Assembly (NCBI GenBank): GCA_030998225.1
Contig: JAPYXD010000459.1
Coordinates: 1,116,001 to 1,180,000 of the forward strand
DNA: 64,000 nt
Direction of reading: 5' to 3'
Origin: Diplolepis rosae
Taxonomy: Eukaryota; Arthropoda; Insecta; Hymenoptera; Diplolepididae
Position 1 is the stretch's first letter, and every line of letters begins with the position of its first letter. Both the position numbers and the translations under genes were made by a program. Shown here in pieces: positions 11,316 to 22,372 of the stretch. The notes under the pieces were generated by a model that worked only from the letters and a program-made list of their open reading frames with translations, was not told the DNA's origin and did not search any database.

Positions 11316-12488
11316 CATTCTGTCACAAAAGGTACCGGGATTAGTCAATAAAACACAAACTATTTATTGTTCATCCAAAGTTATTTTATCGCCTTCAAAG
11401 TAGGCCTCTTCCGAAATAATACACTTATGCCACTGAATAATCCAATCATCAAAACATTTTTTAAACGCATTTTCGGGAATTAACTCCAGTTCTCGCCGCG
11501 AATTCTCTTTTATGTCTTCTATGTTGAATACGGTGGTTGTTCGATGATATTCGTTGAGTTTTTGGCCAGAAATCCGTCCAAAATGATAGCTTTGTGAGAT
11601 GATGTGTTATCGTGGTGCCAAATCCACGAAACAATCGTTTAAAATGATACGAATTAATCCTTGAGACTCAGAAAGTTCAGCGGCTATCTTTCTTAAACTT
11701 AAATGACGATTTTTAGTCACCATTTTTTTTTTTTTTTTTTTTTCCTGGTTAGGAGGAAAAAGGTTGAAATATTTTATAGACGTTGTACAGGACTCTCCTA
11801 GGAAGGGTCTAGGCATACCTGTTAAAACCAAAAACCCCCTCTCTCGAACCAATACACCACCCACGGAACCGCCGTTCGGCTTTAAACTTCACGGGTGGTT
11901 GGTTCCAGCTTAAAGTCGCGTACGACTCTTCCGTCATTCGTTCACCCGGAACTTCCACCCGCGGCCACTCGCCCGTTAGGCAAACCGACTAGCCGCGCCA
12001 GCCAGGGGAGGAATAATGAGATTCCTCCCCCGAACGACGCAAACAGCCAACTCCACCATTTCCTTCTCTTTAGTGATGTTAACTTCAGTTGAAGACGTTG
12101 ATGGCTGACCAGAGCGAAGCAAATCTTCCATCACATCTCGACCGCTTTGAATGCACTGTACCACTCATATGCACGTGTTTTTGATAAAGTCGACTCACCG
12201 TAAGCCTTCTGTAACATTTTCAACGATTCCGCACACGAAATTCCATTTGCAATGCAAAATTTGAGACAAATTCTTTGTTCAATATTCTTTTCCATTGAAA
12301 AAATCGCGAAACACACTTGAGATAAACTGACAACATCAAGACTGTGAAGAAACTAAATGAAAGATCGCGCTCGAAGTTCTCGTCAGTATAGAGGACAATG
12401 GTACCAACTTAGCGTCAAAAAGGTTTTTGACAATCTCTTTAAGCGGGCTTTTCGAATGATCAATTCCCGGTACTTTTTTGACAGAATG
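11316..12488 (-). mobile_element. mariner element, internally deleted
   Basis: TIRs read CATTCTGTCACAAAAGGTAC on the left and, inward from the right, CATTCTGTCAAAAAAGTAC. TA duplications lie at 11314-11315 and 12489-12490. The transposase starts at 12295 (MEKNIEQRICLKFCIANG) and keeps the DNA-binding half: KTRAYEWYSAFK, then RSGQPSTSSTEVNI, then NRHLSLRKIAAEL. It then jumps to the second catalytic block (DNTSSHKAII) and to a C-terminus ending EEAYFEGDKI. The GDETW block and third Asp are deleted. A retro-insertion interrupts it at 11726-12053. It lies inside the LINE remnant. Confidence 0.9.
11726..12053 (-). mobile_element. Poly-A retro-insertion (SINE or LINE 3' end) in mariner
   Basis: A ~328-base GC-richer block interrupts the mariner frame. 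On the minus strand it starts 'gagttggctgtttgcgtcg' and ends in a run of ~18 A after 'cctcctaaccagg'. The 8-base target duplication CACCATTT (plus strand) is seen at 11718-11725 and 12054-12061. Poly-A plus short duplication indicates LINE-machinery insertion. No long coding frame is seen. A stretch 'ggttcgagag' recalls a box B but the tRNA-like head is not convincing, so SINE versus truncated LINE is open. Confidence 0.75.
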
Positions 12489-12499
12489 TAACTTTCAGT

Positions 12500-12590
12500 C
12501 ACCAACTGTACGCATACCAAAACAAACAATTTTTTTCGCATAACCTCATCTTTTATTGCTTCTGACAATCGAAGCATTATAAATTTATTA
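12500..12590. repeat. Fragment shared with 47.2 kb
   Basis: The segment around 'accaaaacaaacaattt', 'cgcataacct' and 'tgcttctgacaatc' matches 47205-47290, which has the same words with small indels. On the minus strand it reads KDEVMRKKLFVLV here and a frameshifted equivalent there. This suggests an old coding fragment carried by a repeat; identity unknown. Confidence 0.5.
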
Positions 12591-12644
12591 ATTTTTAATG
12601 CTTTTAACCATCGAAGGGTTATCATTCGTCCCTTTTTACCATGC

Positions 12645-12780
12645 AGCGTGTGATCGAAGTCTTGGAGATGTAGCACATCGTACTTATCTGGGATGGTCCT
12701 GGATTCGAGCTTTTTGTGGTCTTCACAATTGATTTCCTTTTTTGGCACGAATGCAGATGAACTATCTCGTAAATGAATTA
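12645..12780 (-). pseudogene. Gypsy-type LTR retrotransposon reverse transcriptase fragment
   Basis: The minus-strand frame reads SSSAFVPKKE, then RTIPDKYDVLHLQDF and LHGKK. This is the start of Gypsy (Ty3) reverse transcriptase, where a VPKK motif precedes a block with TIPD.Y.. H.QDF. After LHGKK the similarity stops near 12645, and the rest of the 139-codon frame down to the mariner border is unrelated. No LTRs or other pol domains are seen. Recognition is from memory of the family, so moderately sure. Confidence 0.6.
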
Positions 12781-12804
12781 CGACCAAATATGTGTTTTGC
12801 AATG

Positions 12805-12984
12805 GATTAATGCTGACGAGGTAATAAGTAATGGAGATATGAATGAAAAAGAAAATATATGTTGTCGAGCAGAAATTTCAGAAAAAGGAATTTAATGAAG
12901 CTCCTGTAACATAAGAAATTTAAATTAAAAATTACTATCCGCATTTATTACTTTTAGTAAACCGTTGGCTAATTATAAAAGGGA
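12805..12984. other. Short spacer
   Basis: AT-rich DNA with no recognised feature. Confidence 0.3.
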
Positions 12985-13060
12985 ACTAGGCGAGTGGTAG
13001 CATTGCTGACTTCATGATCGGTGCATTTCGAGGTTCCGATTAGTTCCGATAGCACTCTCT
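12985..13060 (+). repeat. Degenerate tRNA-like sequence
   Basis: The segment contains a box A-like 'taggcgagtggtagc' and, ~45 bases on, 'tcgaggttccgattag' resembling a T-arm. An anticodon-arm-like pairing lies around 'ctgacttcatgatcggtg'. No clean acceptor stem is seen, so it is more likely a SINE head or tRNA pseudogene than a working tRNA. Confidence 0.3.
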
Positions 13061-13580
13061 AGCTCTCCTAGCCACACTAGCAAACCTATACAAAGTTCAC
13101 TGATCTAAACAATGCTATTGGATAAAATAAAATGGGAATGTGTTTGTTTCTTTCTATCGTGATAATGTGATACCACATTTAGATTTGGATAATTATATTT
13201 GATCAGGTCAGTCTCTTGTTGTCTCCGGTTGGCATATAACCTCATTTCTTCATTATGACTCTCAGAAGTGATGAGGAGAACGACAATAATGGAAATGGGA
13301 TCGGATTCTATACTCCCAATACGAAGAAACTGATTCGCCATGAGAATAATAATAATTGAAAGCAACCAAAGCACCGGACTGTAAAGTTTGGACGCAAGTT
13401 GCAACCGAAATACAAATTTTTAAAGCCGGGCCTTACTTGTCCATTCAACTGAGAATTCTGTAAATTTAGCTAGGAGTATCTAATAATATTCTCATTAATA
13501 AAATCATTAAATTTTGAGTATAACAAATATTTAAGCACAATATAAAATATTTGGAAGTGCTACAAAAGAATGTGTAAATA
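13061..13580. other. Unannotated DNA
   Basis: A 99-codon minus-strand frame at 13105-13404 has a hydrophobic run near its start but no motif I recognise. Confidence 0.3.
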
Positions 13581-14615
13581 CAGGGCTTTTCAACAGTGAC
13601 TTTGTTTTCAATAGGGTCAATTTTGGATGTGGTGACAATTTTTAAATTCAATTTTTTGACATATGTCAAGTTGAAGCTCTAGAATTTATTATGATATCTT
13701 TAATTTCAATCGAAAATCACATAAAATTGGGCATATCCACGAGCATCACATGGCTAATTTTGCGTGTAGATTTGGTTCTATCAGCTCATAAGGTTCAGTT
13801 AGTCCAAGAATTGGAGTCAGTCGATCATTTACTTCGTCGACATTTTGCTAATTTTATGTTTAAACAAGGCGATGGTTTTTCTGAAAAAATCATCTTTTCA
13901 GACAAAACTCATTTTTATTTGAACGGTTGCCTCATATTAAGTAAAATTGCAGTATTTAGGCTTCAGAAAACGCAAGAGTGATTGTTGAGAAACCTTCAAA
14001 TTCCACTGGTTTTACTGTTTAGTAAGCTTTTTGATCTAGAGGAGTGATTGAACTATACTTTTTTTAATGAGACACTGGAAACGCTGTTACTGTCGATGGA
14101 TTGCGTTATCGGCACATGTTGGCAGATTTTTTTGGCCTATTTTTGATAATATGGATTTTAGTGATATTTGGTTTTAAGGAGGCAGCGCGACATGCCATAA
14201 AGCCTCTGAAACATTAAATTTATTTTGAACGAAATTTCCCGATTCAATAATTTCGCCTAATTCTGCAGAAAATTGGCCGTCTAGATTATATGACTTACGC
14301 CGTTTGACTATTTCTTGTGCGGCTATGTGAAAGATCAAGTCTATGCTGGTAGTTAACAATCCATTGATGCTTTGAAAACCAACATCCGACGTGTAATTGG
14401 TAATTGACCGCAATTATGCAAAAATGTAATCGAACATTTTGGCAAAAGTATTGAAGTCTACAAACGTGGTTCTGGAAGATATTTGTCCAATATTATTTTT
14501 CATTCATAAATTGTAGACTTTCTACATTATATATCAATAAAGAAATACAGGAATTCCATCCAAAATATGTGTTTCATTCAAAATTTAAAAACAACGTTCC
14601 TGTTGAGAAGCCCTG
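13581..14615 (+). mobile_element. Tc1/mariner-superfamily element with intact ends
   Basis: The left end CAGGGCTTTTCAACAGTGAC is mirrored on the right by 'gttcctgttgagaagccctg'. TA duplications lie at 13579-13580 and 14616-14617. The length of 1035 bases is short for the family, and the interior is a decayed transposase. Confidence 0.85.
13760..14500 (+). pseudogene. Tc1-like (IS630 group) transposase remnant
   Basis: The first recognisable block is HKVQLVQELESVDHLLRRHF, then FSEKIIFSDKTHFYLNG. The latter is the first catalytic Asp region of this group (usual form SDEAHF.LNG). After frameshifts, QDGA-like residues are eroded ('GGSATCHKASE', near 14180). Then come PFDYFLCGYVKDQVY (near 14300) and IDALKTNIRRVIGN. 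The N-terminal helix-turn-helix is mostly missing. Several stops and frameshifts make it non-functional. The pattern matches the insect group whose proteins end with ALK.NI.R.I. Confidence 0.8.
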
Positions 14616-14617
14616 TA

Positions 14618-15100
14618 TAGCAGATGCAATATATTCTAAGTATCACTACTTTCTCGTAGAGATTTAACTGCTAGAAACCGTTTTCCATGTGGTCACGATT
14701 CACGTATTATGTACTTTTAGAACAAAAACCTTATGGACAATATTGAAAATTTATTATGATCCTGTAAATTTTCCTCATCTATTCAAAAATGATAACAAAA
14801 TCATAGGTATTAGCACTAGTTTTACGGGACGCAATGTTACAACGGACTTCGAATTTCATAAGAAAAATTAGATCTGAAATCGATTTAACTTCTTTTTTAT
14901 ATATATGATGTCTGATAGTTTCATTTATTAATTAATAGTTCAAAATTATGTTGTTTTCTAAAGAAAATATATATGACTTTATTCGTGTGTCAAATTAACG
15001 CGTGACCGTAGAGATAGGTACATAAGAAATGTCCGTAAACTTAGTCTTAAATAATCGTGTACGGGAACGTACATTCCGGTATTTTATAGATGCAGCCAAC
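14618..15100. other. Unannotated AT-rich DNA
   Basis: Nothing recognised. Confidence 0.35.
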
Positions 15101-15109
15101 TTGCGTAGT

Positions 15110-16900
15110 TTAGTCTAGTAGGTTAAGTTCTTGAATAGCTTAGATTTCTCGATGAGCATCCAGGTCCGCTCAGACTGAAGCATCAGAGAGACCATTGTTT
15201 CAGGAGCAAGTTCGGCACCCACTGCGTGACCAATGGCCTCCCTTGCTACACTCCATTTAGCGCAGACGAAGAGTGCGTTCTCCGCATTGTCCGCAAGGGA
15301 ATTGCAGTAGAAACACGTCTCCTCGTCTTTTGGTCTCTCTTCTTGAAGCGCTGCAGGTACGCGTTGAGACATCCATGGCCTGATAGCGCTTGCGCCAAGT
15401 AAAAGCCGACTTCCCCCTGCTTTCTGTTCAGCCAGGTGGCGAGCTCGGGGATCAGACGGTAGGTCCATCTCCCGGTCTGTTCACAATGCCATCTCATCTG
15501 CCATCTCTCGACGAGTCTGTGCCTTCCATCCTTGCGGTTGGCCTTCTTCGCGCGGGCGATTTCCTGTAGGTCGGTTATACAGGCAAGCTCCTTCTGGAGC
15601 TGAAACGTCTCCTGCCCCTCCTTCGCCAATAAATCTATTGGCGGAACGCTCACCAGGACGAAAACAGCACCCGTCAACAGGGCTCTATATGCTGAGACTA
15701 TTCTCAGCGCAACACCTCTCTGCGCTGAGAGCAGTCTCCTCTGGATCCAACTGCACCCCCAGGTACTTGATGCTTGTTTTCCACTCCACCTCAAACTTTC
15801 ATTGATTCTCAGCTCAAGGATTCTGACGTCTTCAGCGCCACACACGACAAGTGCGTCATCCGCAAAGCCTATGATGTTCGTTCCATTAGGTAGTTCCAAG
15901 CGCAAGAAATCGTCATACATGACGTTTCAGACAAGTGGCCCTATCCACGACCCCTGAGGTACGCTACATGTCATCTCTTTGAAAGATCATTTTTCGCCAT
16001 CATATATCACCCACCTGTTGCTTAGAAAGTCGTCTATCATCCGCAACAGGTAGTCTGGTACCTTCTTCTACACCATCGCCACGATGCAGATCTTCCGTCT
16101 CGCGGTATTGAACGCATTGCATATGTCAATGCTGATCAACGTGCAGAATCCCTTACGCTTACCAGTTGCTCTTCGTGCACTTGTGACGATGTCTACCACA
16201 GCTTGGATGGCGTCCACAGTGGACCTGCCTTTCCTGAACCCGAACTCATTCTCCAAGAGACTCTGAAGTCGTTGTAGAATCAACTCCTCCAGAAGCTTCC
16301 CCATCGTATTTCATAGACATATTGTTCTATAGGATGAGGCGATCACCTCTCTGAGGATCTCTTTTAAAACCCCGTCGATCCCCGGCGCTGTATTTACCTT
16401 AAGCCTCCCACACGCTCTCCCCAGTTCTTCGAGAGTGAAGAGTTCTTCGTGCCGGACCACGCAGGAACTCTCGAAGCCTTTCCCTGCTGATTCGTCTTGT
16501 GTTCTAGGAGGGGCTCCTCCCTTTACTGCCCCTACCCTTATCCACTGCCTGGCTCCGTTTTTGTAGGCTAAATTCAATGCACTGTTGGTCACTCAAGGTT
16601 GTCTCCTCCAGAACAGACTAGTCGTCCATCCTTGAGGCGAAACGGGGCGCGGCAATCGTAAGGTCAATTATTGACCTCCCATTCTTGTCTGAACGTAAAC
16701 TCTTTGCACTGATTCAAAACGATCAGGTCATTTCTAATGAATTCATCGAGACACTACAACCTCAATGGTCCGAAGGCCGCCTGCTAAACCTCCCCACCCG
16801 TCCTTTTTTTGGCAAAGCTAAGAGAAGGACTTCGTCAAGTTTCCGCTCCAAGGGGAGAACTGCGTTTCTGATTATCATCTTCTTTGAACCTCTATAAGAG
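15110..16900 (-). pseudogene. R1-like non-LTR retrotransposon remnant
   Basis: On the minus strand the endonuclease end comes first: DLIVLNQ (near 16720), then RSIIDLTIAAPRFAS and LEETTLSDQQCIEF (16680-16580). Reverse transcriptase follows with TAPGIDGV (near 16400), NEFGFRKGRSTVDAIQ (near 16250), SIDICNAFNTA (near 16130), SVPQGSWIGPL (near 15960) and the catalytic GFADDALVVCG (near 15850). A YLGVQLD motif lies in another frame near 15750. The C-terminus has a zinc-knuckle-like CFYCNSLAD and FVCAKW (15320-15240). Stops at 16313, 16070 and ~15995/15930, a frameshift near 15345 and a deletion around 15780 inactivate it. The clade is inferred from the motif pattern. The 5' ORF1 is absent. Confidence 0.85.
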
Positions 16901-17870
16901 AGTTTTCCAACGCAAGTTGCTCCACGCGCGCTTTTCACGCTCTTCCATTAGCATGTATTCCTCTTGTTTAGACGCTATGTAATCTTTGAAATATTTCCAA
17001 CTTTCATTGCAATAAGTCACTTCTGAATTGTAAAATTTAGCAATTAAATAATTTAAATTTTAAATAATCTGCCCGGCTCTCTTAGAAGTCATGTGCGAAA
17101 TTTCATCGCGCTCGGTCTTATGGTCTTTACATACAATCAAGTTTATTTTGTAATATTGTAAGTGTGAATTGAATTTTCTCAAAGTTACTTCAACTTTGAG
17201 AAATACTTTTTGAAAGACACTTATTCATTCGTGATACGTACTGTCTTTCCCTCATACACCGTAATCATTTTTGAGAAATATAAAACTAAGGTAAATGCCT
17301 CAGTAATAGGTATATTAGTTGCAGTAATCGGCATACAAATATACTTACATTTTATTAGATTATCATTGATTTTGACAATTTTTTATAATCCATATTTTTA
17401 AGTCGTACTATCAGTTGTTGTAAAATACATCAATTGGAATTTCTTTTCAGTACTTTGTCAAATTTCAAGAGTAAAATGACGATAACTGGTACACTGACTA
17501 TCAATGGGTCATTTACATTATTATATTAAGTGCACAGAGAAAAAAAATTAACATTTTCTCATATCCGAAATGCTTTATAGTAAAGATTTCTACAATAGCA
17601 CCGGTTAACAAAATATGACCTATGTGTTCATGGAATGAGATACATCATTTCCAGAGTAGTTTTCTGTGGTGAATCCAAATATGGCCTCTGTTTTTTCCCA
17701 GCACGTCAGGTTTTTGAGATTTTTTGAGTTAAATTACAAATCGTATGATAAAGGGGTACTGGAAAAAAACAGAGACCAAAGGGTCTGGCGGGATAAGTAT
17801 GGTAAAAATGCCCCCAAGGCTTTTCGGGTCCTAACACGATCTGTAGGTAGCCTATGGGTGAGGAAGACAC
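16901..17870. other. AT-rich DNA with possible CACAGAGAAAAA end
   Basis: At 17533 the sequence CACAGAGAAAAAAAATTAA resembles the terminal motif of several TIR elements in the window. The inverse 'tttttctcagtg' occurs at 17945-17956, inside the left arm of the neighbouring transposon. That pair could bound a ~424-base TIR element, but its boundaries conflict with the arm model, so I leave it open. Confidence 0.3.
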
Positions 17871-18376
17871 TTTACCACATTTCAACCCTTTAGCTTACAT
17901 ATTAACCCTGCTACCCTTTATAATGTGATTTTCAGATTTAATTGTTTTTCTCAGTGCATATTGTTTAATTTCAAACGAAAAAAATTGAGGGTAAAGGCCA
18001 CATCGGGAAGTATATACAAAAAAAATTTCGGCTTGTTTTGGCGGGAAATTCAAGTTTAAAAAAATTTGAAAATATTTCTATTAATTTTTTTCATACGAAA
18101 TTGACGGATCGAAAAAATGAGAATTCTTCTGTGAGTTTAGCTTTCAATACTCTACTGTATAAAAAAAGAATCAAATTTTTATCTTTGGTGCATCCCTTTG
18201 AAAACTTACATCAAGTGGATACGAATTTATCTGATATAAACATGCTTTAGAATACTCTTTACTTACCGAAATGTGTTTTCATCGTCATCGTTGTCATCAT
18301 TAATGACTGGATTTACTTCTTCGTATTGGAAAAGGAGTACTTTAGTAGGTCTCATAATTTTTGCTAAATATTTTGC
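17871..18376 (-). repeat. Left inverted arm, overlaps a copy of the coding 3' end
   Basis: The arm mirrors 20434-20854. It carries ~90 extra bases at 18124-18214, or these were lost from the right arm. Its inner part (18255-18376), read on the minus strand, encodes LFQYEEVNPVINDDNDDEN. This is a second copy of the C-terminus of the SWIM protein, followed by 'cggtaagtaaagag', a strong splice-donor-like sequence. The left copy has GATGAAAAC where the right copy has GGTTAAAAC, so it lacks the right copy's stop codon. Confidence 0.75.
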
Positions 18377-18754
18377 CCCTAACATGTTTAGGAATTCTCA
18401 ACTTTCCTAATAAGCCAAATATTACTGCACATCTCAGTACATGTGTTCAAGCCGTGGTCTTGCAGGTCGTTAGAGGTCAAGTTAGCGAAGACAAAATCAA
18501 GCGCGTCCTTCATCTCTGGCATCTTTTGTTTTGAAGTCACGTTTTTTTTGGTTTTGAAGCCACGTCCTTCACTATTTCAATTCACGTAAATCAACCGCGT
18601 TTTTCCCCAAGAAGATGTTAGTCTGCTGACCTTTATGTAGTTGAAAGTGTTGCGTACTTTTATTCCCTCTGTATTTTATACTTCCTGCCTTCTTATTATT
18701 GTATTTAATTTGCGTTTTCCCTTGTATTTTAAAGTTAAATACAAACTAATTGCA
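18377..18754. other. 5' untranslated part of the DDE transposon
   Basis: This lies between the left arm and the first recognised methionine at 18755. It contains 'agtcacgttttttttggttt' and a related partial repeat 'agccacgtcc'. The frame is open upstream to 18641 but those residues look unrelated to the transposase. Confidence 0.35.
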
Positions 18755-20540
18755 ATGTCTGCTAAAGTAAAATTTTTGGACAATTCAAAGTGCATTAGAT
18801 GCAACTGTTTTCTTCGAAAAACTGCGGGAACTAAAACAGTGATTAAAACTGATGCTGAGGTAAAAATATTGACAAGCATTCTAAATAAAACAGTGTCAAT
18901 TGGCGATAAATTGTGCATGAAATGTAAAAGGCGTATTCGGGTTCCACTAAGGAAAAAATCAAAGATCGATGAAGTTGAAAGTCCAATTGAAGAGGAAGCA
19001 TGTGCTAGTGGGTATCGCGAGAACACTATTTCGGAGAGGGCGTCTTCGAGTTCCTCTGGCAATGAGTCATTAATTGACGATATAGAAATGGATCCAACGT
19101 TTGTTGCAAGTATACAAGGAACTACACACAAAAAATATTCACATTCGTTGATTGAAATGCCTTTCTGCAGAACGATTTCCACACACAAATACTGTTGTCT
19201 GTGTTCGAACACGGGTAATCTCGTTGTTCTTCCATTTGACGCTCGTATACAAGCATTTATTAAAAAAAGGATATTCGTTCCTAAAGGAAACCGATGCTGT
19301 AAATCTCATCTAATTAAAAACCGTTTCTTTCAAGAAGAATTAAACTTTTTTCGGGTTATTCGAACACGAGTATGGTGGAGTCTGCAGAACAGCTAACTAA
19401 ACTATCAGATGCAATAACATCTATGAGGAACGCTGAATGCCGAAATATTTTGCAGGCACTTGTGGTTTTTTAATTTAAGTTACGCAGTGGCTCCTCAAAT
19501 AGTACGATTGCTGCTGTTCTTGAGCTAAAGTATACACAACAGGTGTCTGATTTTTGTACTGCTGTCATTGACTCGTTCGAAAAAGACATCCTACCTTCTC
19601 ATTTTGGAGCTAAAGCCGTTGCACGAGATGATCTAATTGTGAACCAGTATGGCGTAAAAAACCTTCTTAGAAGAGATGATGTCATAATAGTGGACAGAGG
19701 ATTTCTTGATATAAAAGACTATTTAGAAAAACAAGGTTACATAGTCCTCATGCCTGCGTTGAAAGGAAATCGTACACAGTTAACGACGGCAGAATCCAAT
19801 GCATCGCGCAAAATAACAAAAATTCGCTGGATCATTGAAGCAATTCACGGAGCTATATGTCAAAAATATAAACTTCTACATAACCAGCTACATAATCCAT
19901 TACTTCCGAAAGTTAGTTCCTACTGTAAAATAGCTTGTTTTTTACAAAATGAATTCGGTAAGCGTTTAAATTCAGATGTTGGAATTTTAAACGAAGTTGC
20001 AGCACAATTACAGTCTCGAGAAAATGTAGAAAACACTTTAGCTTTAGAAGTAGAAGAACATAGGATAGGAAGAAATTGCCATTTCAAAGGCTTACGTCGT
20101 CCGATGTGCTGGATTTTCCCGAACTTACCGAAAAAGACTTGATGGTTCTTTTTACTGGATCGTACCAATTGAAACAAGCTATTTCTTACTTAGCAGAAAT
20201 GTTGAATGAAGACAATAGTATCAACCTATGTTTCATGAAAGAGAAGCCTGATATAATAAAAGAAGAGGTTAAATCTGGGCATGTAAGCCGTAAAACGTAT
20301 ATATGTTTCATACACTATACACCTGAATCAGTAGGATACACTGGAATTTTGCATTATTGCTGTGATTGTGCGAATGGAAGACGTACCATTGGCTGCTGCT
20401 TTCATGTTGCAGCAGTCATATATTATAAGTCACACGCAAGATATTTAGCAAGAATAGTGAGGCCCGCTGAAATTTTAACTACTCTTTTCCAATACGAAGA
20501 AGTAAATTCAGTCATTAATGATGACAATGATGACGGTTAA
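18755..20540 (+). pseudogene. DDE transposase with SWIM finger, internally deleted
   Basis: From ATG 18755 ([18 protein letters not shown]) two Cys pairs form a likely zinc site (CIRCNC, CMKCKRR). A Ser-rich linker follows, then a second Cys cluster YCCLCSN with RCCKSHLI. After a frameshift near 19360 and a stop near 19470, the catalytic half resumes: DDVIIVDRGFLDI (near 19675), QLTTAESNASRKITKIRWI and EAIHGAICQKYK. One missing base near 20095 shifts into DFPELTEKDL, then the SWIM-like CCDCANGRRTIGCCFHVAA (near 20360) and an acidic C-terminus. The block with the first catalytic Asp (D-G-T-Y type) is absent between HFGAKAVARDDLI and the LLRRDDV block. This copy could not cut DNA. Confidence 0.85.
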
Positions 20541-20854
20541 AACACAGTTCGGTAAGTAAAGAGTATTCTAAAGCATGTTTATATCAGATAAAGTCGTATC
20601 CACTCTCATTCTTTCGATCCGCCAATTTCGTATGAAAAAAATTAATAGAAATATTTTCAAATTTTTTTAAACTTGAATTTACCGCCAAAACAAGCCGAAA
20701 TTTTTTTGTATATACTTCCCTATGTGGCCTTTGCCCTCAATTTTTTTCGTTTGAAATTAAACAATATGCACCGAGAAAAAAATTAAATCTGAAAAATCAC
20801 ATTATAAAGGGTAGCAGGGTGAATATGAAAGCCAAAGGGTTGAAATGTGGTAAA
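20434..20854 (+). repeat. Right inverted arm of the DDE transposon
   Basis: The arm overlaps the last ~35 codons of the SWIM protein, so coding sequence and terminal repeat are the same DNA. It contains 'caccgagaaaaaaattaaat' near 20766, mirrored in the left arm. Just beyond its end the word 'aatgtggtaa' is duplicated in tandem. Confidence 0.7.
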
Positions 20855-21660
20855 ATGTGGTAAAATGCATGGATTAAAAAATTTTAAACTAATTGCAAAG
20901 ACTTCGTGCAAAGCACCTGATTAGTTACTTTTTGTCCGTTGTTTAAAATTTTTAATCTAAAATTTTCATTTTTGTTTATTATGATCAGTGGGATTTCGGC
21001 GTACATGGACGAATATTGTATCGTAATTAAGAAATTCTATGCAGGAGATCGGATAATTGAATTATAGTACTATTCTGTAAATGAAATTTTAATTATTTAT
21101 TTACCAAACAGGCAAACCTCATATTTTGCTCGAAATTTCCTAGTTCATATGTACACGGAGAATCTCTTAATTGTAAAATCTAGCATTATTATATTTACTT
21201 TTACTGAAAGTCAATAAGAAACGAGGACATAGTAACAACACCAGTTTTATTTATTATAGCGATAGGAGGAAATACTTTTTCTGAAGCAATTGTAAATATT
21301 GTGCGACTTTATAAATTACCATTGAGAGTTGCAAAGATTAATATCTTTGATGGCAAATTGAAACTAGAAATAAGCGATACCTATATAAATAAAAAGTAAA
21401 ACTATAAATCTTTTGAATAACATAAATTGCAAAAATAGTTTAGAGAAATTACCATTGTCAATAGTAATGAACAATGAAGAGAGAAAGACTTGAATATTTT
21501 ACAATCGAATACTTTATATATTGAAATAGTACATTGCCAAAATTCCTATTGGAAATAGTAAATGTACTGCTGAGTTACGTCAGATACGCCGAACGTTTTC
21601 GATATTACCTGAGAATCGCTCCATGTGCTCGTTATGATTATTATTTGTCCGTACCCGATA
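20855..21660. other. Unannotated AT-rich DNA
   Basis: 'tacacggagaatctc' at 21152 resembles the CACNGAGAAAAA family end but no partner was located. No coding motif. Confidence 0.35.
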
Positions 21661-22205
21661 TAGTAACATAATTTGTTATGTGCCTCCGGCGCATAAACAC
21701 GTTTTTACGGTACAGTTGAGAGTAGCGTAATGTTTTGCATTGCGATACAGAGGAATGTAATGTAAAAATTGAACTGCGCATGCTCCTATTACGATACAGC
21801 GGAGCGTAATCTTTTTCTTATTCTTCTACTTCTTACAGCGTTGGCACCGTACTGACAAATCCTTGTACATTTGGACTGCGTATGCTCTATTACAATACGC
21901 TACTACTACTCAAGATCGAGAAAATCAAAATGGCCGGAAGTATTCGCGAATTGTCAATTGAGATGGGCAATAATCACGGCAATTCGAACTTTTCAGATTG
22001 GATTCGAGTGTACGCTTAAAAACTCGTATATGCGCCGAAGTCACATAAAATAGAATATGTGCCAATGCACACAATTCGGGTAATTACGAGATTCGCTTAA
22101 AATGCTCGCAGGACTGATCGCGCCTCGGCTTCGATCTCCTGCGAGCATTGTCGCTCGTCGAGTTATAGCCCTCATTATGCTCCTAGGCACATAATATACT
22201 ATTAC
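21661..22205. mobile_element. Probable TIR element with hairpin ends
   Basis: The left end has 'ttatgtgcctccggcgcata' and the right end 'tatgctcctaggcacataat'. They are inverted copies and each is itself nearly palindromic. Outer flanks read 'tagtaacataa' and 'ataatatactatta'. The interior has repeated 'gcgatacag.ggaatgtaat'-like words and an inner inverted pair 'tgctcgcagga' and 'tcctgcgagca' (22101-22147). No gene. Confidence 0.5.
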
Positions 22206-22372
22206 ATTTGAATCTGGCTGCTTTCTAACATAAGATTTTTTCTAGCAGAGGGACTACCGACCTTTTTCTCACAAGTCGTAAAAGTTTTCACAGTTCAGTA
22301 TATAATGAAGTTGCTACATTAAATTTTCATACACTGAAAGACTTTTATCTGTAAAATTTAATATTACTTTAC

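Larger units (their letters stand above)
17871..20854 (+). mobile_element. DDE transposon with long inverted arms (ISL2EU/DDE_4-like)
   Basis: A ~3 kb unit is bounded by inverted arms (17871-18376 and 20434-20854). It contains a broken transposase with zinc-binding N-terminus and SWIM-type finger. The outermost shared words are 'ccacatttcaaccctttag' and its inverse. Target duplication is not clear. The superfamily call rests on the remembered DRGFRD-type motif and is tentative; PIF/Harbinger-related DDE_4 families share it. Confidence 0.7.

Noticed and set aside
12383..12802. 139-codon minus frame as a host gene
   Set aside because: Its first third is a Gypsy reverse transcriptase fragment, and its last ~35 codons lie inside the mariner TIR region.
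17533..17956. Separate CACAGAGAAAAA TIR element
   Set aside because: Its right end lies inside the inverted arm of the DDE transposon, which also occurs at 20766, so borders conflict.
18676..19212. 178-codon minus-strand frame
   Set aside because: It lies opposite the clearly recognised transposase frame and has no motif of its own.
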